From assembly GCF_019219025.1 (NCBI RefSeq), contig NZ_JAHUWN010000002.1, positions 359,535 to 423,534 of the forward strand: a stretch of 64,000 nucleotides of DNA, given 5' to 3'. This document shows positions 36,191 to 43,482 of this stretch, piece after piece. Position 1 is the stretch's first letter. Every line of letters begins with the position of its first letter. Origin of the DNA: Bacillus sp. sid0103 (lineage in GTDB: Bacteria > Bacillota > Bacilli > Bacillales_B > DSM-18226). A model generated the notes under the pieces. It did no database searches, was not told the DNA's origin, and saw only the letters and a program-made list of their open reading frames with translations. The position numbers were made by a program, and so were the translations under genes.

Positions 36191-37265
36191 TGAGGGCCTC
36201 CAATACCATTTCATGAAATTGTACAATTGCTTTTTCTGAAGACGAATATCTTCCTTTGTTAAATGCACGAGAGCGGAAACCGATTTGTTCTAACTCGACA
36301 AGTTCCACATCTTCCAGGCGAACTTGTTCAGCAAAAGCAACTAAGTCTTTTTCTTCTTGAGTCAAATTCTCATCACGGAAATAATAAGTATAAAGAATCA
36401 AAGTTGTTTCATGATCAATCGGCACCAATTGAATCGTCGCCATATTGCCAGGACCCGGATAAATGGTCAACATTAGGTTAGGCCACAACCAGAAGAAAGA
36501 TCCGCCTTGCATTTCCGCCTGATTTAAATCGACAGTTCCATAATTTTTATCCGGTTTAACAATGGAGCCTTGTAGTGAATAATTTTCACATGTAATGATT
36601 TGATAATCATCCATGTCAAGGGCTGCAACGAAGCTTGGATGGGCGACATGACAGTGGTCACACTCTAAATAATTGTCAATAAACGCTTTCCAGTTCGCTT
36701 TAATCACCCTTGATGTTTGGTTTGTTCGTTTTAACTCACTTAAAAACGGATATTTGCTCAAGCGGTCGAAGAAATCGCCGTAAGATTCGCTAAGCGGCTT
36801 CGCGTTATCGTCCAAGTTGACAAAGATTAAAGATTCCAAGATTTCCATCCGGACTGAGCGCAAACAAGCGTCCTGTACACAAGCGGCATCTTCCCCTTTA
36901 AAGTTAGGTGCCTTGTTTAATTGCCCATCTAATTTAAATGTCCAGCCATGGTAGGCGCATTGTAAAATTTTCTTCTTACCTGACTCATTTTTTTCAAGCT
37001 TTGTCGCACGGTGCGGACAGACGTTATAAAAAGCGCGGATGACTTCATCCTGGCCACGAGTCACAATAATCGGTTCGTTAGCTACTTCGGTAGTAAAGAA
37101 GGCACCTACTTTTTCTAACTGACTGACATGCCCCACAAGCTGCCATGATTTAGAGAAAACAAGATCCATTTCTTTTTCAAGTACTTTCGGATCTGTGTAT
37201 TTGTCATAAGTCAATGTTCTTTCAAATGTCCGATTTGATGCATTTTCTACTTTGTTATAAGCCAT
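36183..37265 (-). CDS. Rieske-type oxygenase alpha subunit, CntA/GbcA-like (quaternary-amine monooxygenase family)
   Basis: A 360-residue protein. Rieske ligands are C83, H85 (CPHRA) and C103, H106 (CAYHGW). The mononuclear iron site is ECDHCHVAH with H204 and H209, a later Asp expected in LEDVEL. The residue bridging the two iron sites is Glu (E201) and not the usual Asp, which is a mark of carnitine monooxygenase CntA and glycine-betaine demethylases. It is the first gene of a three-gene operon behind a sigma-54 promoter. No ferredoxin-reductase partner (CntB type) is encoded nearby, so electrons must come from an enzyme encoded elsewhere. With the aldehyde dehydrogenase and D-malate dehydrogenase downstream, carnitine cleavage to trimethylamine and malic semialdehyde is the best hypothesis. 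Confidence 0.88.
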   Translation of the reverse strand: MAYNKVENASNRTFERTLTYDKYTDPKVLEKEMDLVFSKSWQLVGHVSQLEKVGAFFTTEVANEPIIVTRGQDEVIRAFYNVCPHRATKLEKNESGKKKILQCAYHGWTFKLDGQLNKAPNFKGEDAACVQDACLRSVRMEILESLIFVNLDDNAKPLSESYGDFFDRLSKYPFLSELKRTNQTSRVIKANWKAFIDNYLECDHCHVAHPSFVAALDMDDYQIITCENYSLQGSIVKPDKNYGTVDLNQAEMQGGSFFWLWPNLMLTIYPGPGNMATIQLVPIDHETTLILYTYYFRDENLTQEEKDLVAFAEQVRLEDVELVELEQIGFRSRAFNKGRYSSSEKAIVQFHEMVLEALNE

Positions 37266-37394
37266 AATTCATTCTCCCTCATAAATAAATGATTTTTAAG
37301 TACTTGCTGGCAAAGACTCTTATTAAATATTTAAAATAGTACAGCAATTAACAACATTAACAACATACATACCTTGCTTCCTGACAATTTTATA

Positions 37395-37411
37395 TATGCA
37401 ATTATTGTGCC
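37395..37411 (-). promoter_or_regulatory. Sigma-54 (-24/-12) promoter of the Rieske operon
   Basis: Minus strand TTGGCAC, five bases, TTGCA: exact consensus with GG-N10-GC spacing. It lies ~130 bp upstream of the Rieske start and opposite a divergent sigma-54 activator gene. Confidence 0.9.
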
Positions 37412-37456
37412 AACTTTTCAAAACAGTGCAAACACACAAAAAATTTTGATTTTTAT

Positions 37457-37495
37457 AAAAAACGCTTTCATATTGAGTTATAATTAACTCAATAT
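37457..37495. promoter_or_regulatory. Activator-binding palindrome and overlapping cre-like site
   Basis: ATATTGAGTTA (37470-37480), TAAT, TAACTCAATAT (37485-37495): a perfect 11-bp-arm palindrome ~70 bp upstream of the sigma-54 promoter, the usual place for an enhancer. Another half, TTAACTCAT, sits at ~37515. AAAAAACGCTTTCA at 37457-37470 resembles a cre site. Confidence 0.7.
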
Positions 37496-37550
37496 GGTCA
37501 CATTTTTGTCAAAATTAACTCATCACCTTTAGAAAAGAGAGGATCATTCT

Positions 37551-38924
37551 ATGAAAAGTCCTGATGCAACAGGCAATATTGAGATGACGCTGCAAACTCT
37601 TTTAAAAATTCTCGATCATTCCAAAGATGAAATTTTCGTCCTTGACGGCGAAAAGCGGATTCTTTATGTGAACCAGGTCTGTGAGCGCCATTATGGCCTG
37701 AAGCCGAGTGATGTCATCGGCAAATACAATGTCGAATTATTTGAAAAAGGCTACTGGAAACCATCCATTGTGCCGGAAGTGTATAAAAGGAAAAAGCCTT
37801 GCTACATGAGGCAGCAGACGTATATCGGGGCTGAACTGATGACGTCGGCGATTCCAATCTTAAATGACGAGGGAGAAATCGAACTAGTCGTCATCACATC
37901 GACCGAATTGCAGACATATAAAATGGGAAAAGCAAGTGGAATGAGTGATGAGTCAACAACAACTCATACGGAAGATAAAGCGGGCCAGTTCATTACGAAT
38001 AGCAGCAAAATCAACCGAATTCTAGCTTTTTGCGAAAAGGTGGCGCCAACAGATTCCACGATTTTAATCCAGGGAGAATCAGGAACAGGAAAAGGCGTAC
38101 TCGCCCAGTACATCCACCGGATCAGCAAGCGGAAAAGCGGCGCATTCCTGACGATTAACTGTGCGGCCATTCCGGAAGAACTGCTCGAATCGGAACTATT
38201 CGGCTATTCAAAAGGGGCATTTACTGGCGCAAACAAAACCGGAAAACAGGGATTGATCGAGGCAGCAAACGGCGGTACAGTTTTTCTTGATGAAATTGGG
38301 GAAATGCCACTCGCCCTGCAGGCAAAGCTTTTACAAGTCATCCAGGATAAACAGTTCATTCCCATCGGCAGCAGCGAAATGAAAAAAGTCGATATCCGTA
38401 TCATCGCCGCAACAAACCGGGACTTAATTGAAATGGTCAATGACAAAAGATTCCGGGAAGATTTATTTTACCGGCTGAATGTGATCGACATCCACCTGCC
38501 GCCGCTGCGTGAGCGCAAAGAAGATATCATTCCGCTCACGTACAACTTTTTACACCAATTCAATAAAAAATACCAGGACAACAAAGTCATCTCGGAAGAA
38601 TGCCTGAATCTATTAATCCATTATTCGTGGCCGGGAAATGTACGCCAGCTCGAAAACTTGATTGAACGGTTAGTCGTCATTAGCGACTCAATCATCCAGG
38701 TAGCCGACTTGCCGGATATGATCACCGACAACGTTGAACAAGTCACCCAGCTCGCCCTCCCCACTTCACTCGATAAAGCGATTGACGAAACGAAGCGGTA
38801 CTTAATCAGAAGAGCTTACCAAACTCACAAATCGTCCAGAAAAGTCGCAAAGGACCTCGATATCAGCCAGACGAAAGCCTCGAAACTAATCCGGGAGTAT
38901 TGCGAGGATTTAATGAATAACTAA
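37551..38924 (+). CDS. Sigma-54-dependent activator (PAS - AAA+ - Fis HTH)
   Basis: A 457-residue protein. PAS domain ~12-125 (ILDHSKDEIFVLDGEKRIL); AAA+ domain ~150-380 with Walker A GESGTGKGVLA, the sigma-54-contact loop GAFTGA, Walker B GGTVFLDEIGEM and RLNVIDIHLPPLRER; Fis-type helix-turn-helix at ~410-455 (KSSRKVAKDLDISQTKASK). It should bind the palindrome at 37470-37495 and activate the divergent Rieske operon through the -24/-12 promoter. The signal is sensed by PAS and is unknown. A second activator of the same architecture lies at 46787-48184. Confidence 0.93.
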   Translation: MKSPDATGNIEMTLQTLLKILDHSKDEIFVLDGEKRILYVNQVCERHYGLKPSDVIGKYNVELFEKGYWKPSIVPEVYKRKKPCYMRQQTYIGAELMTSAIPILNDEGEIELVVITSTELQTYKMGKASGMSDESTTTHTEDKAGQFITNSSKINRILAFCEKVAPTDSTILIQGESGTGKGVLAQYIHRISKRKSGAFLTINCAAIPEELLESELFGYSKGAFTGANKTGKQGLIEAANGGTVFLDEIGEMPLALQAKLLQVIQDKQFIPIGSSEMKKVDIRIIAATNRDLIEMVNDKRFREDLFYRLNVIDIHLPPLRERKEDIIPLTYNFLHQFNKKYQDNKVISEECLNLLIHYSWPGNVRQLENLIERLVVISDSIIQVADLPDMITDNVEQVTQLALPTSLDKAIDETKRYLIRRAYQTHKSSRKVAKDLDISQTKASKLIREYCEDLMNN

Positions 38925-38963
38925 TCGTCTTGGACTTTGTTAGATTGGCGTATTTTGGGAGCC

Positions 38964-39036
38964 AGAAGTAAACATTTTATGACAGGAGAAATCCAATAAA
39001 AATGCCCTGGGAGAGGTTATTCTCACCAGGGCATTT
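38964..39036. repeat. Dispersed repeat carrying a bidirectional terminator
   Basis: GAAGTAAACATTTTATGACAGG... to the hairpin AAATGCCCTGG (39000-39010) / CCAGGGCATTT (39026-39036). The same segment with a few changes is at ~62467-62535. It separates the convergent activator and glycerate kinase genes. Just after it, AGTTAGATATGCTAT (39064-39078) matches 46522-46536. Confidence 0.75.
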
Positions 39037-39073
39037 ACCTAGATAAATAATTTTTGAGATAAAGTTAGATATG

Positions 39074-40213
39074 CTATGGAAGCAGACTTAAGACCCTTCC
39101 TATCTGCTCCGCGGTGGTCTTTAGATTTTCCCGTGTTACATCTGGGTCCATCGCCACTTCTAAATCAACCGGTCCGGACACGATGGTAAAATAAGCGGTA
39201 ATCCCTGACTCATATAAGGAGGAATTGCCTTCTGATATATCACCAGCAAGTGCAATAACTGGAACTGCATGCTTTCTCGCCATTAGAGCCACACCCGCAG
39301 GCGCTTTTCCCATGGAGGTTTGTCCATCAAGCTTGCCCTCACCTGTGATGACGAGGCTTACTTCCTGTAGCTTGCTCTCCAATTGAGCCTGTTCAAGAAT
39401 TAGCTGAACACCTGATTCTAACTCTGCCTCCAAAAATCCTGCAAAAGCTGCACCTAAACCACCAGCTGCACCTGCACCAGAAATATGCTGGAGCTCATGG
39501 CCTAACTGCTTATAGACCACGTCAGCAAAATGTTGAAGGCCAGCATCCAATTCCCTTACCCTTTCAGGAGTCGCCCCTTTTTGAGGTCCGTAAATGTAGG
39601 CAGCACCATTTTCTCCATAGAGAGGATTATTGACATCACAAGCAACCCGAAACTTCGCCATCCTCACCTTTTCAGGTACAGAACTCGCAACAATTTTGGT
39701 AATATTCTTCAGCTCAGACCCGCCATGGCCAACTTCTAAACCTTCCTGATTGAAAAATTGGTATCCTAGTGCTTGAAGCATTCCAACTCCTGCATCATTG
39801 GTAGCACTTCCGCCAAGACCAATTATAAAATCACGGCAGCCAATATTAAGTGCTTCTAAAATCATCTCTCCGACACCAAAGGTTGTGGTGAAAAGAGGAT
39901 TGCGCTCTTCCTTCTTCAATAAAGGCAGCCCACAGGCTTCCGCAATCTCAATGACAGCTGTCACCTGATTTCCTAAAATACCGTATCTCGCCTTAACTGG
40001 TTTGCCCAGTGGTCCGGTCACCGTGGTGTCCACGAAGCGTCCATTTGTCGCATGAACGAGCGCTTCAACTGTACCTTCCCCGCCATCAGCAACCGGCACG
40101 GTCTGAATGTTGAAATCCGAATTTGCCTGTAAAAAACCTTCTTTAATAGCCATATTGGCTTCTCTCGATGAAAGACTTCCCTTTAAGGAATCCATCGCTA
40201 TTAAAATATTCAT
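39074..40213 (-). CDS. glxK: Glycerate 2-kinase (GlxK/GarK family)
   Basis: A 379-residue glycerate kinase type 1: MNILIAMDSLKGSLSSREAN, VPVADGGEGTVEALV, FIIGLGGSATNDAGVGMLQALG and LVITGEGKLDGQTSMGKAP are family signatures. It phosphorylates D-glycerate to 2-phosphoglycerate. It is divergent from the RpiR regulator and the PTS-mannosidase operon; hydrolysis of mannosylglycerate phosphate by the GH38 enzyme yields glycerate, which this kinase would send to glycolysis. A 21-bp repeat array lies in its upstream region. Confidence 0.92.
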   Translation of the reverse strand: MNILIAMDSLKGSLSSREANMAIKEGFLQANSDFNIQTVPVADGGEGTVEALVHATNGRFVDTTVTGPLGKPVKARYGILGNQVTAVIEIAEACGLPLLKKEERNPLFTTTFGVGEMILEALNIGCRDFIIGLGGSATNDAGVGMLQALGYQFFNQEGLEVGHGGSELKNITKIVASSVPEKVRMAKFRVACDVNNPLYGENGAAYIYGPQKGATPERVRELDAGLQHFADVVYKQLGHELQHISGAGAAGGLGAAFAGFLEAELESGVQLILEQAQLESKLQEVSLVITGEGKLDGQTSMGKAPAGVALMARKHAVPVIALAGDISEGNSSLYESGITAYFTIVSGPVDLEVAMDPDVTRENLKTTAEQIGRVLSLLP

Positions 40214-40261
40214 GTTTGACTCCTCCCAGTTTATTCATTTACTCTTGGATACCCGCCTTAT

Positions 40262-40349
40262 TTGCGGATAGTCGCCTCCAACTTGCAGATAGAGTCCATC
40301 TATTTACGGATAGTCGCCTCCACCTTGCGAAAAGCACCGAATTTGCGGA
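40262..40349. repeat. 21-bp tandem array, about four units
   Basis: Units start TTGCGGATAG (40262), TTGCAGATAG (40283), TTACGGATAG (40304) and TTGCGAAAAG (40325, 18 bp only), then TTGCGGAC at 40343. It sits between the divergent glycerate kinase and RpiR genes, so it is in or beside their promoters. Confidence 0.85.
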
Positions 40350-40444
40350 CTTCCCAACCCAACTTTCAATCCCCCTCTTTGAACGCCACCCAGTAGTGAA
40401 ACCCCTTCCTTTTTGCTATAATAAACCAACTGAGGTGAATAAAT

Positions 40445-41173
40445 ATGCAATTTGAAGAGCGTATACATAAGTTTGAATATAAGTTAAATGATACGGACGA
40501 CCAAATTATTGAATATATCTTATTAAACAAAGAGGACTTCGTAAGCCAATCGATCCAAAGCTTAGCCGCAAGCCTATTTACTGTTCCAAACACGATTACA
40601 AGACTCTCTAAAAAGCTGGACTATGATGGGTTCTCGCACCTGAAAAATAGTATTAAGGAAGAACTCGAATCTGCCAAAGCCCCCGCCCAGGATAGTTCCT
40701 ATTATTATATCCAAAAGACCTTCGAGCTCATTGATATGGAACGAATCGAAGCGGCAGCGAAAATGATTTATGATGCTAAGCATGTCTTATGGTTTGGGGT
40801 TGGTGACACAGCTGATTACTGTGAAATCATGGTCCGGAATTTACGTGTGGTTGGAAAATCGTCCGAGCACTATATTCATCGCCATGAAATGATTCACATG
40901 CTTGAACAAATGAATAAACAGGACGTTCTCTTTTTAATCAGCCTATCGGGTGAAACCCCTCAAATCCTTGAAATGGCTGAAAAAGCACAACAAAGAGAAA
41001 TACCGATTATTTCATTAACCCACTTTACTCGGAATTCACTTCAAGAAGCAGCCAATGTTAATTTATACTGCTATGCACCTAAAAAAGAAAAGAACGGCTA
41101 TAACGTAACCGACCGAACCCCAGTTATGGTTGTATTGCAGACATTATCTCAATTTTATTGGGACCATTTTTAA
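40445..41173 (+). CDS. RpiR-family transcriptional regulator (HTH + SIS)
   Basis: A 242-residue protein. Residues ~1-75 are an RpiR helix-turn-helix (QSIQSLAASLFTVPNTITRLSKKL). Residues ~95-235 are a sugar-isomerase (SIS) domain that binds phosphosugars (HVLWFGVGDTADYCEIMVRNL, DVLFLISLSGETPQILEMA). It is the first gene before the PTS and mannosidase genes and divergent from glycerate kinase, so it probably controls all of them in response to a mannose-6-phosphate-type ligand. E. coli uses a GntR-type MngR for the same pathway, so this is a different regulator family. A terminator follows it. Confidence 0.9.
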   Translation: MQFEERIHKFEYKLNDTDDQIIEYILLNKEDFVSQSIQSLAASLFTVPNTITRLSKKLDYDGFSHLKNSIKEELESAKAPAQDSSYYYIQKTFELIDMERIEAAAKMIYDAKHVLWFGVGDTADYCEIMVRNLRVVGKSSEHYIHRHEMIHMLEQMNKQDVLFLISLSGETPQILEMAEKAQQREIPIISLTHFTRNSLQEAANVNLYCYAPKKEKNGYNVTDRTPVMVVLQTLSQFYWDHF

Positions 41174-41192
41174 AAATGTGTACATATACACG

Positions 41193-41292
41193 TGAAACCG
41201 CTTAAATTAGAATCCATTGTGTAAAAATAAGAAGAATCGATCTTCTTATTTTTTTTTTGCTACGATAGACCCATGAAATGAAAACACTTTCA
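41193..41292 (+). promoter_or_regulatory. Terminator flanked by two cre-like sites upstream of the PTS gene
   Basis: Hairpin AAAAATAAGAAGA (41223-41235) / TCTTCTTATTTTT (41241-41253) with a long T run ends the regulator transcript. TGAAACCGCTTAAA (41193-41206) is cre-like. TGAAAACACTTTCA (41279-41292) is a symmetric cre with CA in place of the central CG. Catabolite repression of the PTS operon is likely. Confidence 0.6.
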
Positions 41293-41314
41293 CGAAAATA
41301 AGGAGGTAAACGTT

Positions 41315-43261
41315 ATGCAACTCCAAGCACTTACCTCACCAAGCCTAATCAGTACTGGAAAGACCTTTGGCTCTAAGCAAGAAGTCATTCAGTACTTAGT
41401 TAAGCAGCTAGGTGAAGCTGGTAAATTACATTCACAACAAGAATTTCTTCAATCAGTTTTAGATAGAGAAAAGCTTTCTCCAACAGGCTTTGAAGGCGGA
41501 CTTGCAATTCCACACGGAAAGTCAACTGCCGTCAAGGAAGCGGCATTTGCAATCGCCACCCTTAAAAATCCGGTAACTGACTGGGAAAGCATCGACCCAA
41601 ACAATCAAGTCCAGCTGGTAATCCTGCTTGCGATTCCAGAGAATGAAGCGGGTTCAACTCATCTAGCATTGCTTTCGGAATTTGTAAAAAGATTATCTAA
41701 CGAAGACTACAAAAACAGACTTTTACAAGCAAGTACTAATACAGAATTATTCAACCAATTAGATAAAACAGAAGCCGCAGAAGAAAAAGCAGCAGCAAAA
41801 AAATTGAACAAAACAATCCTAGCGATTACCGCTTGTCCGGCAGGAATTGCCCACACCTATATGGCGGCAGAAGCACTCATGAAAGCCGGAAAAGAACTAG
41901 GTGTTGACGTTTTTGTTGAAAAGCAAGGGGCAAACGGCATTGAGGACCGCCACACAACAGCCCTTTTGAAAAAAGCAGATGCGATTATTTTTGCCAATGA
42001 CGTGGCCGTTAAAAACGAAGAACGTTTTGCCCACCTACCAAAGATAAAAACATCTGTCGCGACTCCTTTAAGAAATGCGACAAACTTAATTCAGCAAGCA
42101 CTAGACAAGGCGGAAACGACTCCGAAAAAACAGTACAATCCGTCACAAACCGCTGATTCTTCCAATGAAGAGGGCGGCGAAAAATCATTTAAAACCGAAA
42201 TCAAAGACTCGATCTTAACAGGTATTTCTTATATTATCCCGGTCATTGTAGCTGGCGGTATGACATTAGCGGCGGCAGTTTTAATCTCGCAAGCGTTTGA
42301 CCTTCAGGATGTGTATGCGAAAGAAGGTTCCTGGCTTTGGTTATTAAGACAGCTTGGCGGGGGACTTCTTGGCCAGTTGATGGTTCCAATTTTAGCGGCC
42401 TATATGGCCTACTCAATCGCGGATAAACCAGCGCTTGGACCTGGTTTCGCGGCCGGTGTTGCGGCTAACTTGATTGGCTCTGGATTCCTTGGCGGTATGC
42501 TTGGTGGTTTCTTAGCTGGTTTCTTCTTGAAATTCTTAAAGAAAAAAATCCAGCCAAAAGGTACATTCGCCGGATTTATCAGCTTCTGGGTATATCCAGT
42601 TGTCGGAACACTTGTCGTCGGTTCGATCATGCTATTCGTCATCGGTAAACCACTTGCCATGATCAACCAAGGCTTAATCACATGGCTTGGCAGTCTGTCT
42701 GGTACGAATGCCATTATTTTAGGTGCGATTCTTGGTGCGATGGTTTCATTCGACTTAGGGGGACCAGTCAACAAAGCGGCCTACACCTTCTGTATCGGTG
42801 CCATGGCGAGCGGAAACTTTATCCCTTACGCGACTTTTGCTTCTGTAAAAATGGTTTCTGCATTCTCAGTTACAGGTGCAACAATTATTGGAAAACAGTA
42901 TTTTACTAAACAAGAACAAGAGGTTGGAAAGCAAACTTGGCTGCTTGGCTTAGCGGGTATCACCGAAGGGGCCATCCCGTTCATGATTAACGACCCATTA
43001 CGCGTGATTCCATCACTAATCGCCGGTTCAGCCGTTACAGGTGCAATTGTTGCCTACTTTAATATCGGCTTAAATGTTCCTGGCGCCGGCATTTTCTCGT
43101 TAGCGTTATTACAAGGACAACCAATGTTACTAGCAGCAAGCGTTTGGCTGGGAGCAGCCCTAATCGGAGCGGCAATTTCAATGGTTCTATTAATCGCTAC
43201 AAGAAAAATGAAATTAAAAAAAGAAAATAAAGAAGTAGCTGCAACAAAAAAAGCAGCTTAA
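41315..43261 (+). CDS. mngA: PTS EIIABC, fructose family, mannosylglycerate type
   Basis: A 648-residue PTS permease with AAGGAGG before the ATG. EIIA ~1-150, phospho-accepting H67 in GGLAIPHGKS; EIIB ~165-265, phospho-accepting C174 in ITACPAGIAHT; EIIC ~295-635 with about ten membrane helices (ILTGISYIIPVIVAGGMTLA, FDLGGPVNKAAYTFC, GITEGAIPFMINDP). The single chain takes up and phosphorylates its sugar using PEP-derived phosphate. The fructose-family EIIABC is shared by FruA and MngA; the GH38 mannosidase downstream and glycerate kinase nearby favour 2-O-alpha-mannosyl-D-glycerate. EIIB is closer to fructose-type than glucose-type. Substrate assignment is inference. Confidence 0.85.
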   Translation: MQLQALTSPSLISTGKTFGSKQEVIQYLVKQLGEAGKLHSQQEFLQSVLDREKLSPTGFEGGLAIPHGKSTAVKEAAFAIATLKNPVTDWESIDPNNQVQLVILLAIPENEAGSTHLALLSEFVKRLSNEDYKNRLLQASTNTELFNQLDKTEAAEEKAAAKKLNKTILAITACPAGIAHTYMAAEALMKAGKELGVDVFVEKQGANGIEDRHTTALLKKADAIIFANDVAVKNEERFAHLPKIKTSVATPLRNATNLIQQALDKAETTPKKQYNPSQTADSSNEEGGEKSFKTEIKDSILTGISYIIPVIVAGGMTLAAAVLISQAFDLQDVYAKEGSWLWLLRQLGGGLLGQLMVPILAAYMAYSIADKPALGPGFAAGVAANLIGSGFLGGMLGGFLAGFFLKFLKKKIQPKGTFAGFISFWVYPVVGTLVVGSIMLFVIGKPLAMINQGLITWLGSLSGTNAIILGAILGAMVSFDLGGPVNKAAYTFCIGAMASGNFIPYATFASVKMVSAFSVTGATIIGKQYFTKQEQEVGKQTWLLGLAGITEGAIPFMINDPLRVIPSLIAGSAVTGAIVAYFNIGLNVPGAGIFSLALLQGQPMLLAASVWLGAALIGAAISMVLLIATRKMKLKKENKEVAATKKAA

Positions 43262-43283
43262 TAGGGTTATCAATTGTGAACTT

Positions 43284-43409
43284 CGCGGAATTAAATGTGA
43301 CCTCCTCGGGATTATTTTAAAACCAATCGGAATAAACGTTAATATCCGCGGAATTAATTCAAAAACTCGCGGAATAATCGCTAAAACCCGTGGAATTGAT
43401 TTATAAACA
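43284..43409. repeat. 21-bp tandem array, six units
   Basis: CGCGGAATTAA-type units at 43284, 43305 (degenerate, CTCGGGATT), 43326 (ATCGGAATAA), 43347, 43368 and 43389: exact 21-bp phase over 126 bp. It lies inside the mngA-mngB intergenic region. Confidence 0.88.
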
Positions 43410-43433
43410 GATTAGTTAAATAAAAAAACATAT

Positions 43434-43462
43434 GGTACCTAGAGACAAACTCCCTAGGTACC
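43434..43462. promoter_or_regulatory. Hairpin just upstream of the mannosidase RBS
   Basis: GGTACCTAG...CTAGGTACC arms (43434-43442, 43454-43462), near-perfect. On the plus strand no T run follows, so it is not a terminator for mngA; on the minus strand a T7 follows. It may act as an RNA-processing or stabilising stem or an operator between mngA and mngB. Confidence 0.6.
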
Positions 43463-43482
43463 ATTGACATTTGGAGGACATC

